From an uncultured Collinsella sp. (lineage in GTDB: Bacteria > Actinomycetota > Coriobacteriia > Coriobacteriales > Coriobacteriaceae), in the NCBI GenBank assembly GCA_900542305.1, contig UQMU01000033.1:1-22409 (forward strand): 22,409 nucleotides of DNA. The letters are read 5' to 3'. Below are positions 14,722-22,359 of the stretch, piece by piece. Both the position numbers and the translations under genes were made by a program. How positions within the stretch are numbered: position 1 is the first letter of the stretch; the number at the start of each line of letters is the position of its first letter. Below the pieces are notes generated by a model. It was not told the origin of the DNA and did no database searches. It was given only the letters and a program-made list of their open reading frames with translations.

Positions 14722-15759
14722 CTAAAGGCCGCCGTCCCAGTGCCGAATCACGAATTCTCGTAGGTCGTTCTGACGTTTCTGGAACGCTTCGCTTCGGTCG
14801 CACTTAAGGCCCATAACGAGCGCGATGGCATTCATTGCCCGATGCAATTGCAGTTGATGGGCAAACTGAGTCCCGGTGAGGACGATCATCTTAAAGCCCA
14901 GCGCGCTCAGCACGGCCATACGCTCCGCATCCGACGCGCTGCGCTGTTTATCAAGATGGTCCGAGCCGTTGTATTCAATCCCCGTACCGCTCGCAGGCGC
15001 ATATACGTCGAGCTCGAAATACCCGGACTTAGCGAGATATTTGAACTCGCTGGGAACATCAACCCGGTGGTTGAGCTCGATCTTGGCGTATCCCAGCCCT
15101 CCCTGGGAACGTTTTGCTACGACCATGATTGCGGTGGCCGTCTCCATGGGCGATCGCGCGCCATCGTGCACGCGCCTGAGCACGGCGGCCGCGCGTATGG
15201 CCCCCTGACGAAATCGGTTCTCATTGCAATAAGCAATCAAATCGGCAACGGTATACCTCTGCCCCATCTCGATATAATCGCCTGTCGACAGATGATTCAA
15301 ATGGTATCGGGCGCAGATTTCATACCCATATTCCAGCTGCTCGGGCTCACTCATCCACGAACCCGCTTGGACAAAGCACATGGCCTCATCAACCACTAGA
15401 AGGCCCTCTGCCATCTCGATAAGATGACCTGGAGGTACCGGCGCTCCAAACACGTGGCACCTAAATCCAGCCGGCGTCGAGCGCTCAAAATCGAAGTTGA
15501 CGAGCGTATCGATATGATCGAGCTCTTCTCGTGGAATACCAAGCGAGACCAGATAATCGGCAACGATCCCAACTGCCGTTGAAGCCCTCAGTCCCTTGGC
15601 ATCGAGTCCCAATTTGGGCAGGCTCGCGGTCGGCTCCGCCTCGTTAGCAAGCGAGTCCTCATCGTATAGACTGCTTGCTCGCGAGAGCGGCTCGGACGGG
15701 CGCGCCACGTTGTGGTACAGCCAGGCAGTCTTATGGGACAGGACGATCGGCAAGTCCAT
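14722..15759 (-). CDS. Probable DUF559/Vsr-fold nuclease-domain protein
   Basis: This 345-residue protein has no signal peptide or membrane segment. The C-terminal third reads FELDVYAPASGTGIEYNG (248-265), then DH, an Asp/Arg-rich helix, and LGFKMIVLT (287-295). That order, with Asp251 and Glu262 as likely metal ligands, resembles DUF559/Vsr-type PD-(D/E)XK endonuclease domains. ARSPMETA (201-208) upstream matches the segment that precedes this domain in actinobacterial AbiEi-like proteins. The N-terminal half is not recognisable to me. A role as a defence or toxin nuclease is a guess from family resemblance. The ATG at 15759 has TTGGAGGG upstream. It stands alone, is somewhat less GC-rich than its neighbours, and is bracketed by two family A palindromes in the same orientation. 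Confidence 0.65.
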   Translation of the reverse strand: MDLPIVLSHKTAWLYHNVARPSEPLSRASSLYDEDSLANEAEPTASLPKLGLDAKGLRASTAVGIVADYLVSLGIPREELDHIDTLVNFDFERSTPAGFRCHVFGAPVPPGHLIEMAEGLLVVDEAMCFVQAGSWMSEPEQLEYGYEICARYHLNHLSTGDYIEMGQRYTVADLIAYCNENRFRQGAIRAAAVLRRVHDGARSPMETATAIMVVAKRSQGGLGYAKIELNHRVDVPSEFKYLAKSGYFELDVYAPASGTGIEYNGSDHLDKQRSASDAERMAVLSALGFKMIVLTGTQFAHQLQLHRAMNAIALVMGLKCDRSEAFQKRQNDLREFVIRHWDGGL

Positions 15760-15840
15760 GAGCCCTCCAATGGAGTCGGATAACCAACCTTATTCCCCTG
15801 CTCACGGGTTCGCACACCCTCGTGCGCAAGAAAGCGATTC

Positions 15841-15854
15841 CACTCGATCGAGTG
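15841..15854. repeat. Perfect 14-nt palindrome beside REP copy 4
   Basis: CACTCGATCGAGTG is self-complementary and lies 6 bp from the REP-like element, in the upstream region of the nuclease-like gene. It could be an operator for that gene; nothing else supports this. Confidence 0.5.
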
Positions 15855-15860
15855 ACAGAA

Positions 15861-15925
15861 AAACCATCACAACATTCGATGCTTTTCCCGATTTTGGCGA
15901 AAAACGCCGAATGTTGTGATGGTTT
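15861..15925 (-). repeat. REP-like palindrome, family A copy 4
   Basis: AAACCATCACAACATTCG (15861-15878) and its exact complement (15908-15925) form an 18-bp stem, the longest of the four copies. The centre, read on the minus strand, contains CGCCAAAATCGGG. It begins 49 bp beyond the ABC transporter stop. Confidence 0.9.
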
Positions 15926-15974
15926 GAGTCGAGGTGAGGGGCACGGAGGGATCAAAGCATCGTGCTCGAACGGG

Positions 15975-17873
15975 TTAATCCAGCTCTTTTAAGCCATGCG
16001 CCAGCTGCCAGTACTCGCCGTGCTGGGCGAGCAGCTCTTCGTGCGTGCCGCGCTCGATGATGCGGCCGTGTTCGAGGACCATGATGGCGTCGGCATCGCG
16101 GACGGTGGACAGGCGATGCGCGATCATAAAGGTGGTGCGTCCGCGCATGATGCGGTCCATACCGCGCTCGATGAGCTTTTCGGTACGCGTGTCGATGGAA
16201 CTCGTGGCCTCGTCCAGGATGAGCACCGGCGGATCGGCGACGGCCACGCGCGCGATGGCGAGCAGCTGACGCTGACCCTGCGACAGGTTGGCGCCGTCGG
16301 CCGTGACCGGTGTGTCGTAGCCCCGCGGCAGGCGGCGGATAAACGAGTCGGCGCAGGCGGCCTCGGCAGCGGCGCGCACCTCCTCGTCGGTCGCATCGAG
16401 CTTGCCAAAGCGGATGTTCTGCGCAATGGTGCCGCTAAACAGGTGCGTGTCCTGCAGCACAATGCCGAGCGACCCGCGCAGGCTGGCCTTGGCAATGTGC
16501 TTGACGTCGATGCCGTCGTACGTGATCTCGCCGTCATCGACCTCGTAGAAGCGGTTGATGAGGTTGGTAATGGTCGTCTTGCCGGCGCCCGTGGAGCCCA
16601 CAAACGCAATCTTTTGCCCCGGCTTGGCAAACAGGTTGAGGTCCGTGAGCACGCGGGCGCCCGGCACGTAGGAAAAGTCCACGGCATGGAAGCGCACGTC
16701 GCCGGCAAGCGAGACCAAGCCGCACGTGAGCTCGGTGCCGTCGGCGGCCACCGCGCGGCCCGACTCATCAACGGCTGCCACGTCATGCAAGTGCCCGTAC
16801 GCGCCCACGCCCTGGCCCTCGGGAATCTTCCACGCCCACGCGGCGTCGCCCGTCTGCACCAGCTCCACGCAGCCCTCGTCCACCTCGGGCTCAAGGTCCA
16901 TAGCCGCAAACAGGCGCTCGGCACCGGCCAACGCGTTGAGCAAGAAGTTGCCGAGCTGCGTAAATTGGTTGATGGGCATGGCGGCCTGGCGCACAAAGAC
17001 CAGGTAGCTTGCAAGTGCGCCCACATCGGCGAGCCCCTTGATGCAGAGCATGCCGCCCGCCACGGCGACGATGGCATAGTTGACATAGCCAATCACGACG
17101 GTCATGGGCACCATGGAGTTGGCATAGCTCACGGCGGCGGTACCGGTGCGGCGAAGCTCGTCGTTGCGGCAGGTGAAGCCGGCGACATTCGCTGCCTCAC
17201 GGTTAAAGACCTTGATGACCTTTTGGCCCGAGACCATCTCTTCGATATATCCGTCCAGGTCGCCAAGCGATGCCTGCTGGGCAGCAAAGAAACGCTTAGA
17301 GCGCGCGCCCGAGTAGCGCGCATACAGCACAATGGCCGCATCGCACACGAGTGTGATAATCGTGAGCTGCCAGTTAAGGATGATGAGCATAGCCGTGGTG
17401 CCCACAACCTGAATGGCGGCCTGAATCACGTTGGCAAAGCTGTTGTTAAGCGCCTCGGAGACGGTGTCGACGTCGTTGGTGAAAAAGCTCATGATGTCGC
17501 CCGAGCGCGTGCTGTCAAAATAGCTGAGCGGCAGCGTCTGGATGTGCGCAAACAGGTCGCGGCGAATATCGGACACCACGCGTTGGGCCGCGCGCACCAT
17601 GATCTGTGAGTAGCCCAGGGCCGAGAGCACGCCCGCGGCGTAGATGATCGCCGTCAGGATGACCTGCTTGGCGAGCAGTTCCTCCCCGCCCGTGGCCAAA
17701 CCGTTAACGATGGGGCGCACCATGTAGGTGCCGGCGAGGCTCGCGATGGCGGCAACGGAGGCGAGCACGCCCACCGCGAGCAACGAGAACTTGGCATGCC
17801 CCATGTAGGAGAGCAAGCGGCGCACAGTGCGCTTGAGGTCGGCCGGGCGTGCTTGGGCTGCGGTCTTAGGCAT
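15975..17873 (-). CDS. ABC exporter subunit with consensus catalytic motifs (heterodimer partner 2)
   Basis: This 632-residue half-transporter has a six-helix membrane domain (about 28-310) and a C-terminal ATPase domain. Walker A is GSTGAGKT (426-433), the signature is LSQGQ (530-534), Walker B is VLILDE with catalytic Glu555, and the switch His586 lies in IAHRLST. Residues about 335-392 form an unusual extension between the two domains. The ATG at 17873 follows GAAGGGGGTGAG and overlaps the upstream ABC gene's stop by 8 bp; the longer reading frame to 17993 would run through that gene. The intact Glu and His here complement the changes in the partner, as in BmrCD/LmrCD-type multidrug exporters. 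The substrate is not known. Confidence 0.92.
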   Translation of the reverse strand: MPKTAAQARPADLKRTVRRLLSYMGHAKFSLLAVGVLASVAAIASLAGTYMVRPIVNGLATGGEELLAKQVILTAIIYAAGVLSALGYSQIMVRAAQRVVSDIRRDLFAHIQTLPLSYFDSTRSGDIMSFFTNDVDTVSEALNNSFANVIQAAIQVVGTTAMLIILNWQLTIITLVCDAAIVLYARYSGARSKRFFAAQQASLGDLDGYIEEMVSGQKVIKVFNREAANVAGFTCRNDELRRTGTAAVSYANSMVPMTVVIGYVNYAIVAVAGGMLCIKGLADVGALASYLVFVRQAAMPINQFTQLGNFLLNALAGAERLFAAMDLEPEVDEGCVELVQTGDAAWAWKIPEGQGVGAYGHLHDVAAVDESGRAVAADGTELTCGLVSLAGDVRFHAVDFSYVPGARVLTDLNLFAKPGQKIAFVGSTGAGKTTITNLINRFYEVDDGEITYDGIDVKHIAKASLRGSLGIVLQDTHLFSGTIAQNIRFGKLDATDEEVRAAAEAACADSFIRRLPRGYDTPVTADGANLSQGQRQLLAIARVAVADPPVLILDEATSSIDTRTEKLIERGMDRIMRGRTTFMIAHRLSTVRDADAIMVLEHGRIIERGTHEELLAQHGEYWQLAHGLKELD

Positions 17874-19695
17874 GACGCTCACCCCCTTCCAAGGGCGATC
17901 CGCATGCGACGGAGGAAATCGGATCATTCGCGCAACCATCGTCGCTGCCGTCGCCGGCGTCCGCGTTCCTCGCAAACTCCATCTGCGAGGCATAAATCTC
18001 CTGGTATATGTTGTCGCCCGCTAGCAGTTCCTCGTGCGTGCCCACGCCGTGGACACGACCGTCGTCCAATACCACAATGCGATCGGCATCCATGACACTC
18101 GCGATGCGCTGGGCGATGATGAGCACGGTCGCATCGGGAATCCGAGCGATGTGCTCGCGAATCTTTGCGTCGGTCGCCATATCGACCGCGCTGGTGGAGT
18201 CATCAAAAATGAGCACGCGCGGATGCTTGAGCAGCGTGCGCGCGATGCACAGGCGTTGCTTCTGGCCACCCGAAACACCAGCGCCGCCTTGGCCCAACTC
18301 GCCGTCCAGCCCGCCGATGCGATCAAGGAACTCGTCCACGCACGCCGCGCGGCAAGCCGCGAGGAGTTCATCGTCCGACGCCTGCGGATTGCCCCACTGC
18401 AGGTTCTCGCGCACGGTACCCGTAAACAGCACATTCTTTTGCAGCACAATGCCCACAGCGTCGCGTAGAGTCGCGAGGTCGTAGTCGCGCACGTCGCGTC
18501 CGCCCACAAGCACGGCGCCTTCGGTGGCGTCGTACAGGCGCGCAATCAGCTGCACAAGCGAGCTCTTGCCCGATCCCGTACCGCCGAGGATGCCCACCGT
18601 CGAGCCGCTCTCGATGCGAAGGTCGATATGCTCGAGCACATCCTCGTCTGCATCCGCGCGGTATTTAAAGGAAACGTCGCGAAACTCGATACTGCCGTCC
18701 GCTGGTGCCGCAATCGCGAGGTCTCCCGCGGGGTTGGCGATAAAGGGTTCCTCATCGAGCACCTCGGCGATACGGCCCACACTCGTAAGAGCGCGCGTGA
18801 GCAGCAAAAACACGTTAGAAATCATCATGAGCGAATTCATGATCAGCAGCACGTAGCTCATAAAGCCCGTGAGCGAGCCCACGCCCAGCTTGCCGGCGAG
18901 AATCATGCGGCCGCCAATCCACAGGATGGAGAGCGCAGCCACGTACATCGACAGCTGAAACACCGGCAGGTTGAGCACCGCGCTGCCAAAGGTCTTTGTC
19001 GCAGTGCGCGCAAGCTCGGTATTGACTGCGTCGAACTTGGCCTCCTCGTGCTCGGTACGAACGTAGGCCTTGACGGCACGCACGGCGGTGAGGTCTTCCT
19101 GTACCACGCCGTTGAGGTGGTCCATCGAGGTCTGGAGTTGGCGGTAGAGCGGACTGACGCGATAGGTGATGACGCCCAGTACGATTGCCAGCACGGGCAA
19201 GATGATCGCAAAGACGGTGGCGAGCGGGCGCGACAGCATCAGCGCGTAGATAAGGCCGACGATAAGCGTCACCGGGCCGCGCACCATAGGGCGAAAGCCG
19301 TTGCCCACAGCATTTTGGATAACGGTGATGTCCGTGGTCATGCGGGTGACGAGCGAGCTGGCGTCGTAGTTGTCCAGGTTGCCAAAGGCGAGCGTTTGAA
19401 TCTTTTTGTACTCGGCCTCGCGCAGGTTAGTGCCTAGGCCCGAGGCAACGCGGGCGGACGTGCGGGCATAACCCAAGCCCAGTACCAGCGAAAGCGCAGC
19501 GCACACCAACATGTACGCGCCCTGCAGCAGCATGTAGTTGATATCACCCGCAGGCACGCCCACATCGATGATGTTGGCCATGATGACCGGGATAAACAGC
19601 TCAAGCGCGGTCTCGACCGAGACGAACATCACGCCGAGTATGGCATCGCGACGGTATGCCCCCAAATAGGAAAACAAGATTTTGAGATTGCGCAC
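17866..19695 (-). CDS. ABC exporter subunit with degenerate catalytic site (heterodimer partner 1)
   Basis: This 609-residue half-transporter has six membrane helices in the first 310 residues, then an ATPase domain: Walker A GGTGSGKS (371-378), signature VSGGQ (474-478), Walker B VLIFDD (494-499). Asp499 stands where the catalytic Glu would be, and Gln529 (in IIAQRIAS) replaces the switch His. Such changes mark the non-hydrolysing member of asymmetric exporters, which needs the next gene product to work. The start is a GTG at 19695 with GGGGGATGA upstream; no better ATG lies nearby. It is the first gene of a two-gene operon with a near-consensus promoter at 19735-19764. The C-terminus ends in a polar Asp/Gly/Ser-rich tail. 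Confidence 0.92.
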   Translation of the reverse strand: MRNLKILFSYLGAYRRDAILGVMFVSVETALELFIPVIMANIIDVGVPAGDINYMLLQGAYMLVCAALSLVLGLGYARTSARVASGLGTNLREAEYKKIQTLAFGNLDNYDASSLVTRMTTDITVIQNAVGNGFRPMVRGPVTLIVGLIYALMLSRPLATVFAIILPVLAIVLGVITYRVSPLYRQLQTSMDHLNGVVQEDLTAVRAVKAYVRTEHEEAKFDAVNTELARTATKTFGSAVLNLPVFQLSMYVAALSILWIGGRMILAGKLGVGSLTGFMSYVLLIMNSLMMISNVFLLLTRALTSVGRIAEVLDEEPFIANPAGDLAIAAPADGSIEFRDVSFKYRADADEDVLEHIDLRIESGSTVGILGGTGSGKSSLVQLIARLYDATEGAVLVGGRDVRDYDLATLRDAVGIVLQKNVLFTGTVRENLQWGNPQASDDELLAACRAACVDEFLDRIGGLDGELGQGGAGVSGGQKQRLCIARTLLKHPRVLIFDDSTSAVDMATDAKIREHIARIPDATVLIIAQRIASVMDADRIVVLDDGRVHGVGTHEELLAGDNIYQEIYASQMEFARNADAGDGSDDGCANDPISSVACGSPLEGGERHA

Positions 19696-19734
19696 GCAGG
19701 TTCATCCCCCATCAAACGTTGTTCGCAAACGCAC

Positions 19735-19783
19735 GTATTATTGCGCGCCGAGCGATGGTGTCAAGTGTTCCGAAATCGATTTC
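19735..19783 (-). promoter_or_regulatory. Near-consensus promoter of the ABC operon with upstream palindrome
   Basis: On the minus strand TTGACA (19759-19764) and TAATAC (19735-19740) are spaced 18 bp and lie about 40 bp before the GTG start. The perfect 12-nt palindrome GAAATCGATTTC (19772-19783) sits just upstream of the -35 and could bind a regulator. Confidence 0.75.
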
Positions 19784-19848
19784 TATAAGGCCGGCGCAGG
19801 CGCTAAGCCCGCGCGGCGCGCGACCGTATTCAAACCCAAATGATTGAA

Positions 19849-19865
19849 GGCGAGAATTTTTCGCC
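19849..19865. other. Small dyad in the ABC/MATE divergent intergenic region
   Basis: GGCGA and TCGCC flank GAATTTT. It lies between the two divergent promoters and might separate them or act as a weak operator. The remaining 19784-19883 stretch is GC-rich with no gene visible. Confidence 0.3.
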
Positions 19866-19883
19866 CCACCGCCAACATGAACC

Positions 19884-19914
19884 TTGACTCTACAATCGTT
19901 GTAGGGTTTTCACT
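19884..19914 (+). promoter_or_regulatory. MerR-type promoter of the MATE-merR operon
   Basis: TTGACT (19884-19889) and TTCACT (19909-19914) are spaced 19 bp. The spacer holds the dyad CTACAA-TCG-TTGTAG (19890-19904). An over-long spacer with a central dyad starting right after the -35 is the layout of MerR-family targets such as the CueR and ZntR promoters. The regulator encoded by the second gene of this operon is the natural candidate to bind here. Confidence 0.78.
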
Positions 19915-19955
19915 ACACTGGTACGTAAATGAACCAAGCCAGAAAGTGCCCGCTC

Positions 19956-21302
19956 ATGGAACACGACCTCACACGCGGTAATGTCCTCAAGACCATCGCG
20001 GTCTTCGCCCTGCCCTATATGCTCTCGTACTTTTTGCAGATGCTCTACGGCATGGCCGACCTGTACTTTATCGGACAGTTTAGCGGTGCCGCCGGCATCA
20101 CCGCCGTGGGCAACGGCGCGCAGACGCTCTATATCATTACCGTAACGCTCGTGGGCCTGGCCATGGGAACGACCGTCATCGTCGGCCATGCCGTGGGTTC
20201 GCGCCGCTTCGATCGCGCCGAGGCCGCCATCGGCAACACCATCACGCTCTTTATGGGCGTCTCGGTGGTACTGGCCGCGCTCCTGCTCGCGCTGTGCCCG
20301 CAGATCGTGGCACTCATCGGCACACCGGCCGAAGCCGTCGAGGGCACTGCCGCCTACCTGCGCATCTGCTTTATCGGCATTCCGTGTATCGCCGCGTACA
20401 ACATCCTCTCGGCCATCTTTCGCGGCCTGGGCGATTCGCGCTCGCCTATGTATGTGATCGGCGTGGCGTGCGTCATCAATATCGCGCTCGACTTTCTGTT
20501 CATTGGCCATATGGGGCTCGGCCCCGTGGGCGCGGCGCTCGGCACGGTGATCGCGCAGACGGCAAGCGTGGCCCTCGCACTCGTGTGGCTCAAGAGCCGC
20601 CGCACAAACATCCACGTCAAGCGCAGCGACCTGCGTCCGCAGCCCGAGGTACTCGGCAGCATCCTTAAGATTGGCGTGCCCGTGGCCGTGCAGGACGGCT
20701 GCATCCAGGTGGCGTTTATGTTCATCACCGTTATCGCCAACCACCGCGGGCTGGTCGACGCCGCCGCCGTGGGCTTGGTCGAGAAGATGATCAGCTTTTT
20801 GTTCATCGTGCCGAGCTCCATGGGCGCCACCGTCAGCGCGCTCACGGCGCAAAACGCCGGTGCGGGCAAGGGCGACCGCGCGCGTCAAGTTCTCAAGGAT
20901 GCCATGACCATCTCGGTGGTGTACGGATGCCTGATCACGGCGCTCATGTGGTTGGTGGCACCGGCGTTTCTCGGCTTTTTTGCCAAGGACGCCGCAGTGG
21001 TCGCAGCCGGCACCGGCTATATGCGCAGCTATATTTTCGATGCGATCTTTGCCGGCATTCACATTTGCTTTAGCGGCTTTTTCGCCGCGTACGGCAAGAG
21101 CTACATCGGCTTTGCGCACAACGTGCTGGCGGTGGCGCTCATTCGCGTGCCGGGCGCATGGCTGTTGTCGAACGCCTATTCCGACACGCTGTTTCCCATG
21201 GGCATCGCCTCGCCGTGCGGGTCGATTCTGTCGGCAGCCATTTGCGTGGTGGCGTTTACGGTGCTCAACCGACGTGGCACTTTTGACAAGCTGGTGGCGT
21301 AG
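19956..21302 (+). CDS. MATE family multidrug efflux transporter
   Basis: This 448-residue protein has about 12 hydrophobic segments and the usual MATE opening, DLTRGNVLKTIAVFALPYML, followed by YGMADLYFIGQF. MATE pumps export cationic drugs and similar compounds in exchange for Na+ or H+. The second half repeats the pattern (SILKIGVPVAVQDG, FIVPSSMGATVSALTAQNAGAGK). I prefer the ATG at 19956, which gives the normal family N-terminus and a leader of about 35 nt; an in-frame ATG at 19929 adds nine residues and would lie only a few bases from the expected transcription start. Neither has a strong ribosome site. It is followed after 56 bp by a MerR regulator gene and is probably induced by the pump's substrates. 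Confidence 0.92.
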   Translation: MEHDLTRGNVLKTIAVFALPYMLSYFLQMLYGMADLYFIGQFSGAAGITAVGNGAQTLYIITVTLVGLAMGTTVIVGHAVGSRRFDRAEAAIGNTITLFMGVSVVLAALLLALCPQIVALIGTPAEAVEGTAAYLRICFIGIPCIAAYNILSAIFRGLGDSRSPMYVIGVACVINIALDFLFIGHMGLGPVGAALGTVIAQTASVALALVWLKSRRTNIHVKRSDLRPQPEVLGSILKIGVPVAVQDGCIQVAFMFITVIANHRGLVDAAAVGLVEKMISFLFIVPSSMGATVSALTAQNAGAGKGDRARQVLKDAMTISVVYGCLITALMWLVAPAFLGFFAKDAAVVAAGTGYMRSYIFDAIFAGIHICFSGFFAAYGKSYIGFAHNVLAVALIRVPGAWLLSNAYSDTLFPMGIASPCGSILSAAICVVAFTVLNRRGTFDKLVA

Positions 21303-21358
21303 CGGGGCGACGCAAGCCTAGCAACCCTGTCCCCTGTTTTACCGAAAGGAGCGGTCCT

Positions 21359-22204
21359 GTGACCGACATGCCAAGCGAACACACCGAGGGCCTGCTCCGC
21401 ATTGGCGAGGTGGCGCGCTTGCTCAATTTGAGCGTGGGCACACTGCGCCATTACGAACAGATGGGGCTATTGGAGCCGGCATATGTCGATCCGGCGAGTG
21501 GGTACCGCTACTACGGATCCCGGCAGCTCTCTACCCTCAACACCATCGGCAACCTGCGCGTTCTCGACCTGCCGCTGGCGCAAATTCGCGAGTTTGTCAC
21601 TACGCGCGATATGGATTTGATGCAACGGCAACTGACCAAGCAACAGGAGTTAATTGAGCACAAGCGGCGTGAGCTGGAGCGCATGTCGCGCAAGATTGAC
21701 CAGCGGCTTGCCTTGCTTCATGGCGCTTTGAATGCTGATCTCGACACCATTAGCGAAATCGAGGAACCCGAACTTCGCTGTGCCACGCTGCACGAGCGCG
21801 TCAATCCCACCGACGCCTATTCGCTGGGATGGCATATCCGCCAGCTTCAGCAGGGACAGCACGAAACCTTTGCCTATCTGGGCAATCTGGGTGTAGGTAT
21901 CGCGCCCGAACGCCTGGCAGCCGGTGACTTTGACGGCTACGACGAGGTCTTTCTGCTGCTCGATGACACCGATGGGTACTTGGGCGACGTTGAGACGCGA
22001 CCTGCCGCGCGCTGCCTGACCATAAGCTTCCGCGGCACGCACGGGCAAGCAGCCCCACGCTATGAGCAGCTGCTCAGCTATATGCGCGAACACAACCTGA
22101 CGCCCGCCGGTCCATCGCGCGAGATCGCCCTGATCGATGACATCATCAGCGATGATCCGGCAACCTACGTGACGCAGATCACGGTGCCGGTCTCTCTAGG
22201 CTAG
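21359..22204 (+). CDS. MerR family regulator with GyrI-like effector domain (BmrR-like)
   Basis: This 281-residue protein has a winged-helix DNA-binding domain (13-82: LRIGEVARLLNLSVGTLRHYEQMGLL, then SGYRYYG), a long dimerising helix (about 87-123) and a C-terminal effector domain (about 136-281) ending YVTQITVPV, as in BmrR-type drug sensors. Such proteins twist over-spaced promoters to activate them when a ligand binds. The GTG start at 21359 has AAGGAG seven bases upstream. It is co-transcribed with the MATE gene, whose promoter has the matching 19-bp spacer, so the operon should be self-activating. The stop overlaps the end of the convergent gene by 9 bp. Confidence 0.92.
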   Translation: MTDMPSEHTEGLLRIGEVARLLNLSVGTLRHYEQMGLLEPAYVDPASGYRYYGSRQLSTLNTIGNLRVLDLPLAQIREFVTTRDMDLMQRQLTKQQELIEHKRRELERMSRKIDQRLALLHGALNADLDTISEIEEPELRCATLHERVNPTDAYSLGWHIRQLQQGQHETFAYLGNLGVGIAPERLAAGDFDGYDEVFLLLDDTDGYLGDVETRPAARCLTISFRGTHGQAAPRYEQLLSYMREHNLTPAGPSREIALIDDIISDDPATYVTQITVPVSLG

Positions 22205-22359
22205 ACCGAGCCTCGCCTCTAACTCGGTCAACGCCTCAAAGGCATCGCGAGATGCACCCGCCGCGCGCTCGCGCTCGGCAACGCAAATTCGCATCATTAA
22301 GCGCTCTTTTGCCTGCACTTGGGAATGCCTCGCGCGCCCTTCCACCTGCGAGCAATTGC
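22196..22359 (-). CDS. C-terminal fragment of an unidentified protein
   Basis: An open minus-strand frame of about 54 codons ends ...DAFEALTELEARLGLA at a TAG (22196-22198). It is rich in Arg, Glu and Ala and likely helical. It runs into the adapter at 22360, so the true start is missing. Beyond that point the frame continues as the peptide TGVQTCALPI, which is translated adapter and must not be kept in any annotation. I do not recognise the family, and the frame could be non-coding. Confidence 0.4.

Noticed and set aside
389..15925. CRISPR array made of the repeated palindromes
   Set aside because: The copies are scattered kilobases apart in different orientations, without regular spacers or cas genes.
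15996..17609. Long plus-strand frame opposite the ABC transporter (and similar frames at 18628-19437 and 19890-21119)
   Set aside because: All lie opposite or across genes with complete catalytic motifs or membrane topology, and encode Arg/His/Ala-rich shadow proteins.
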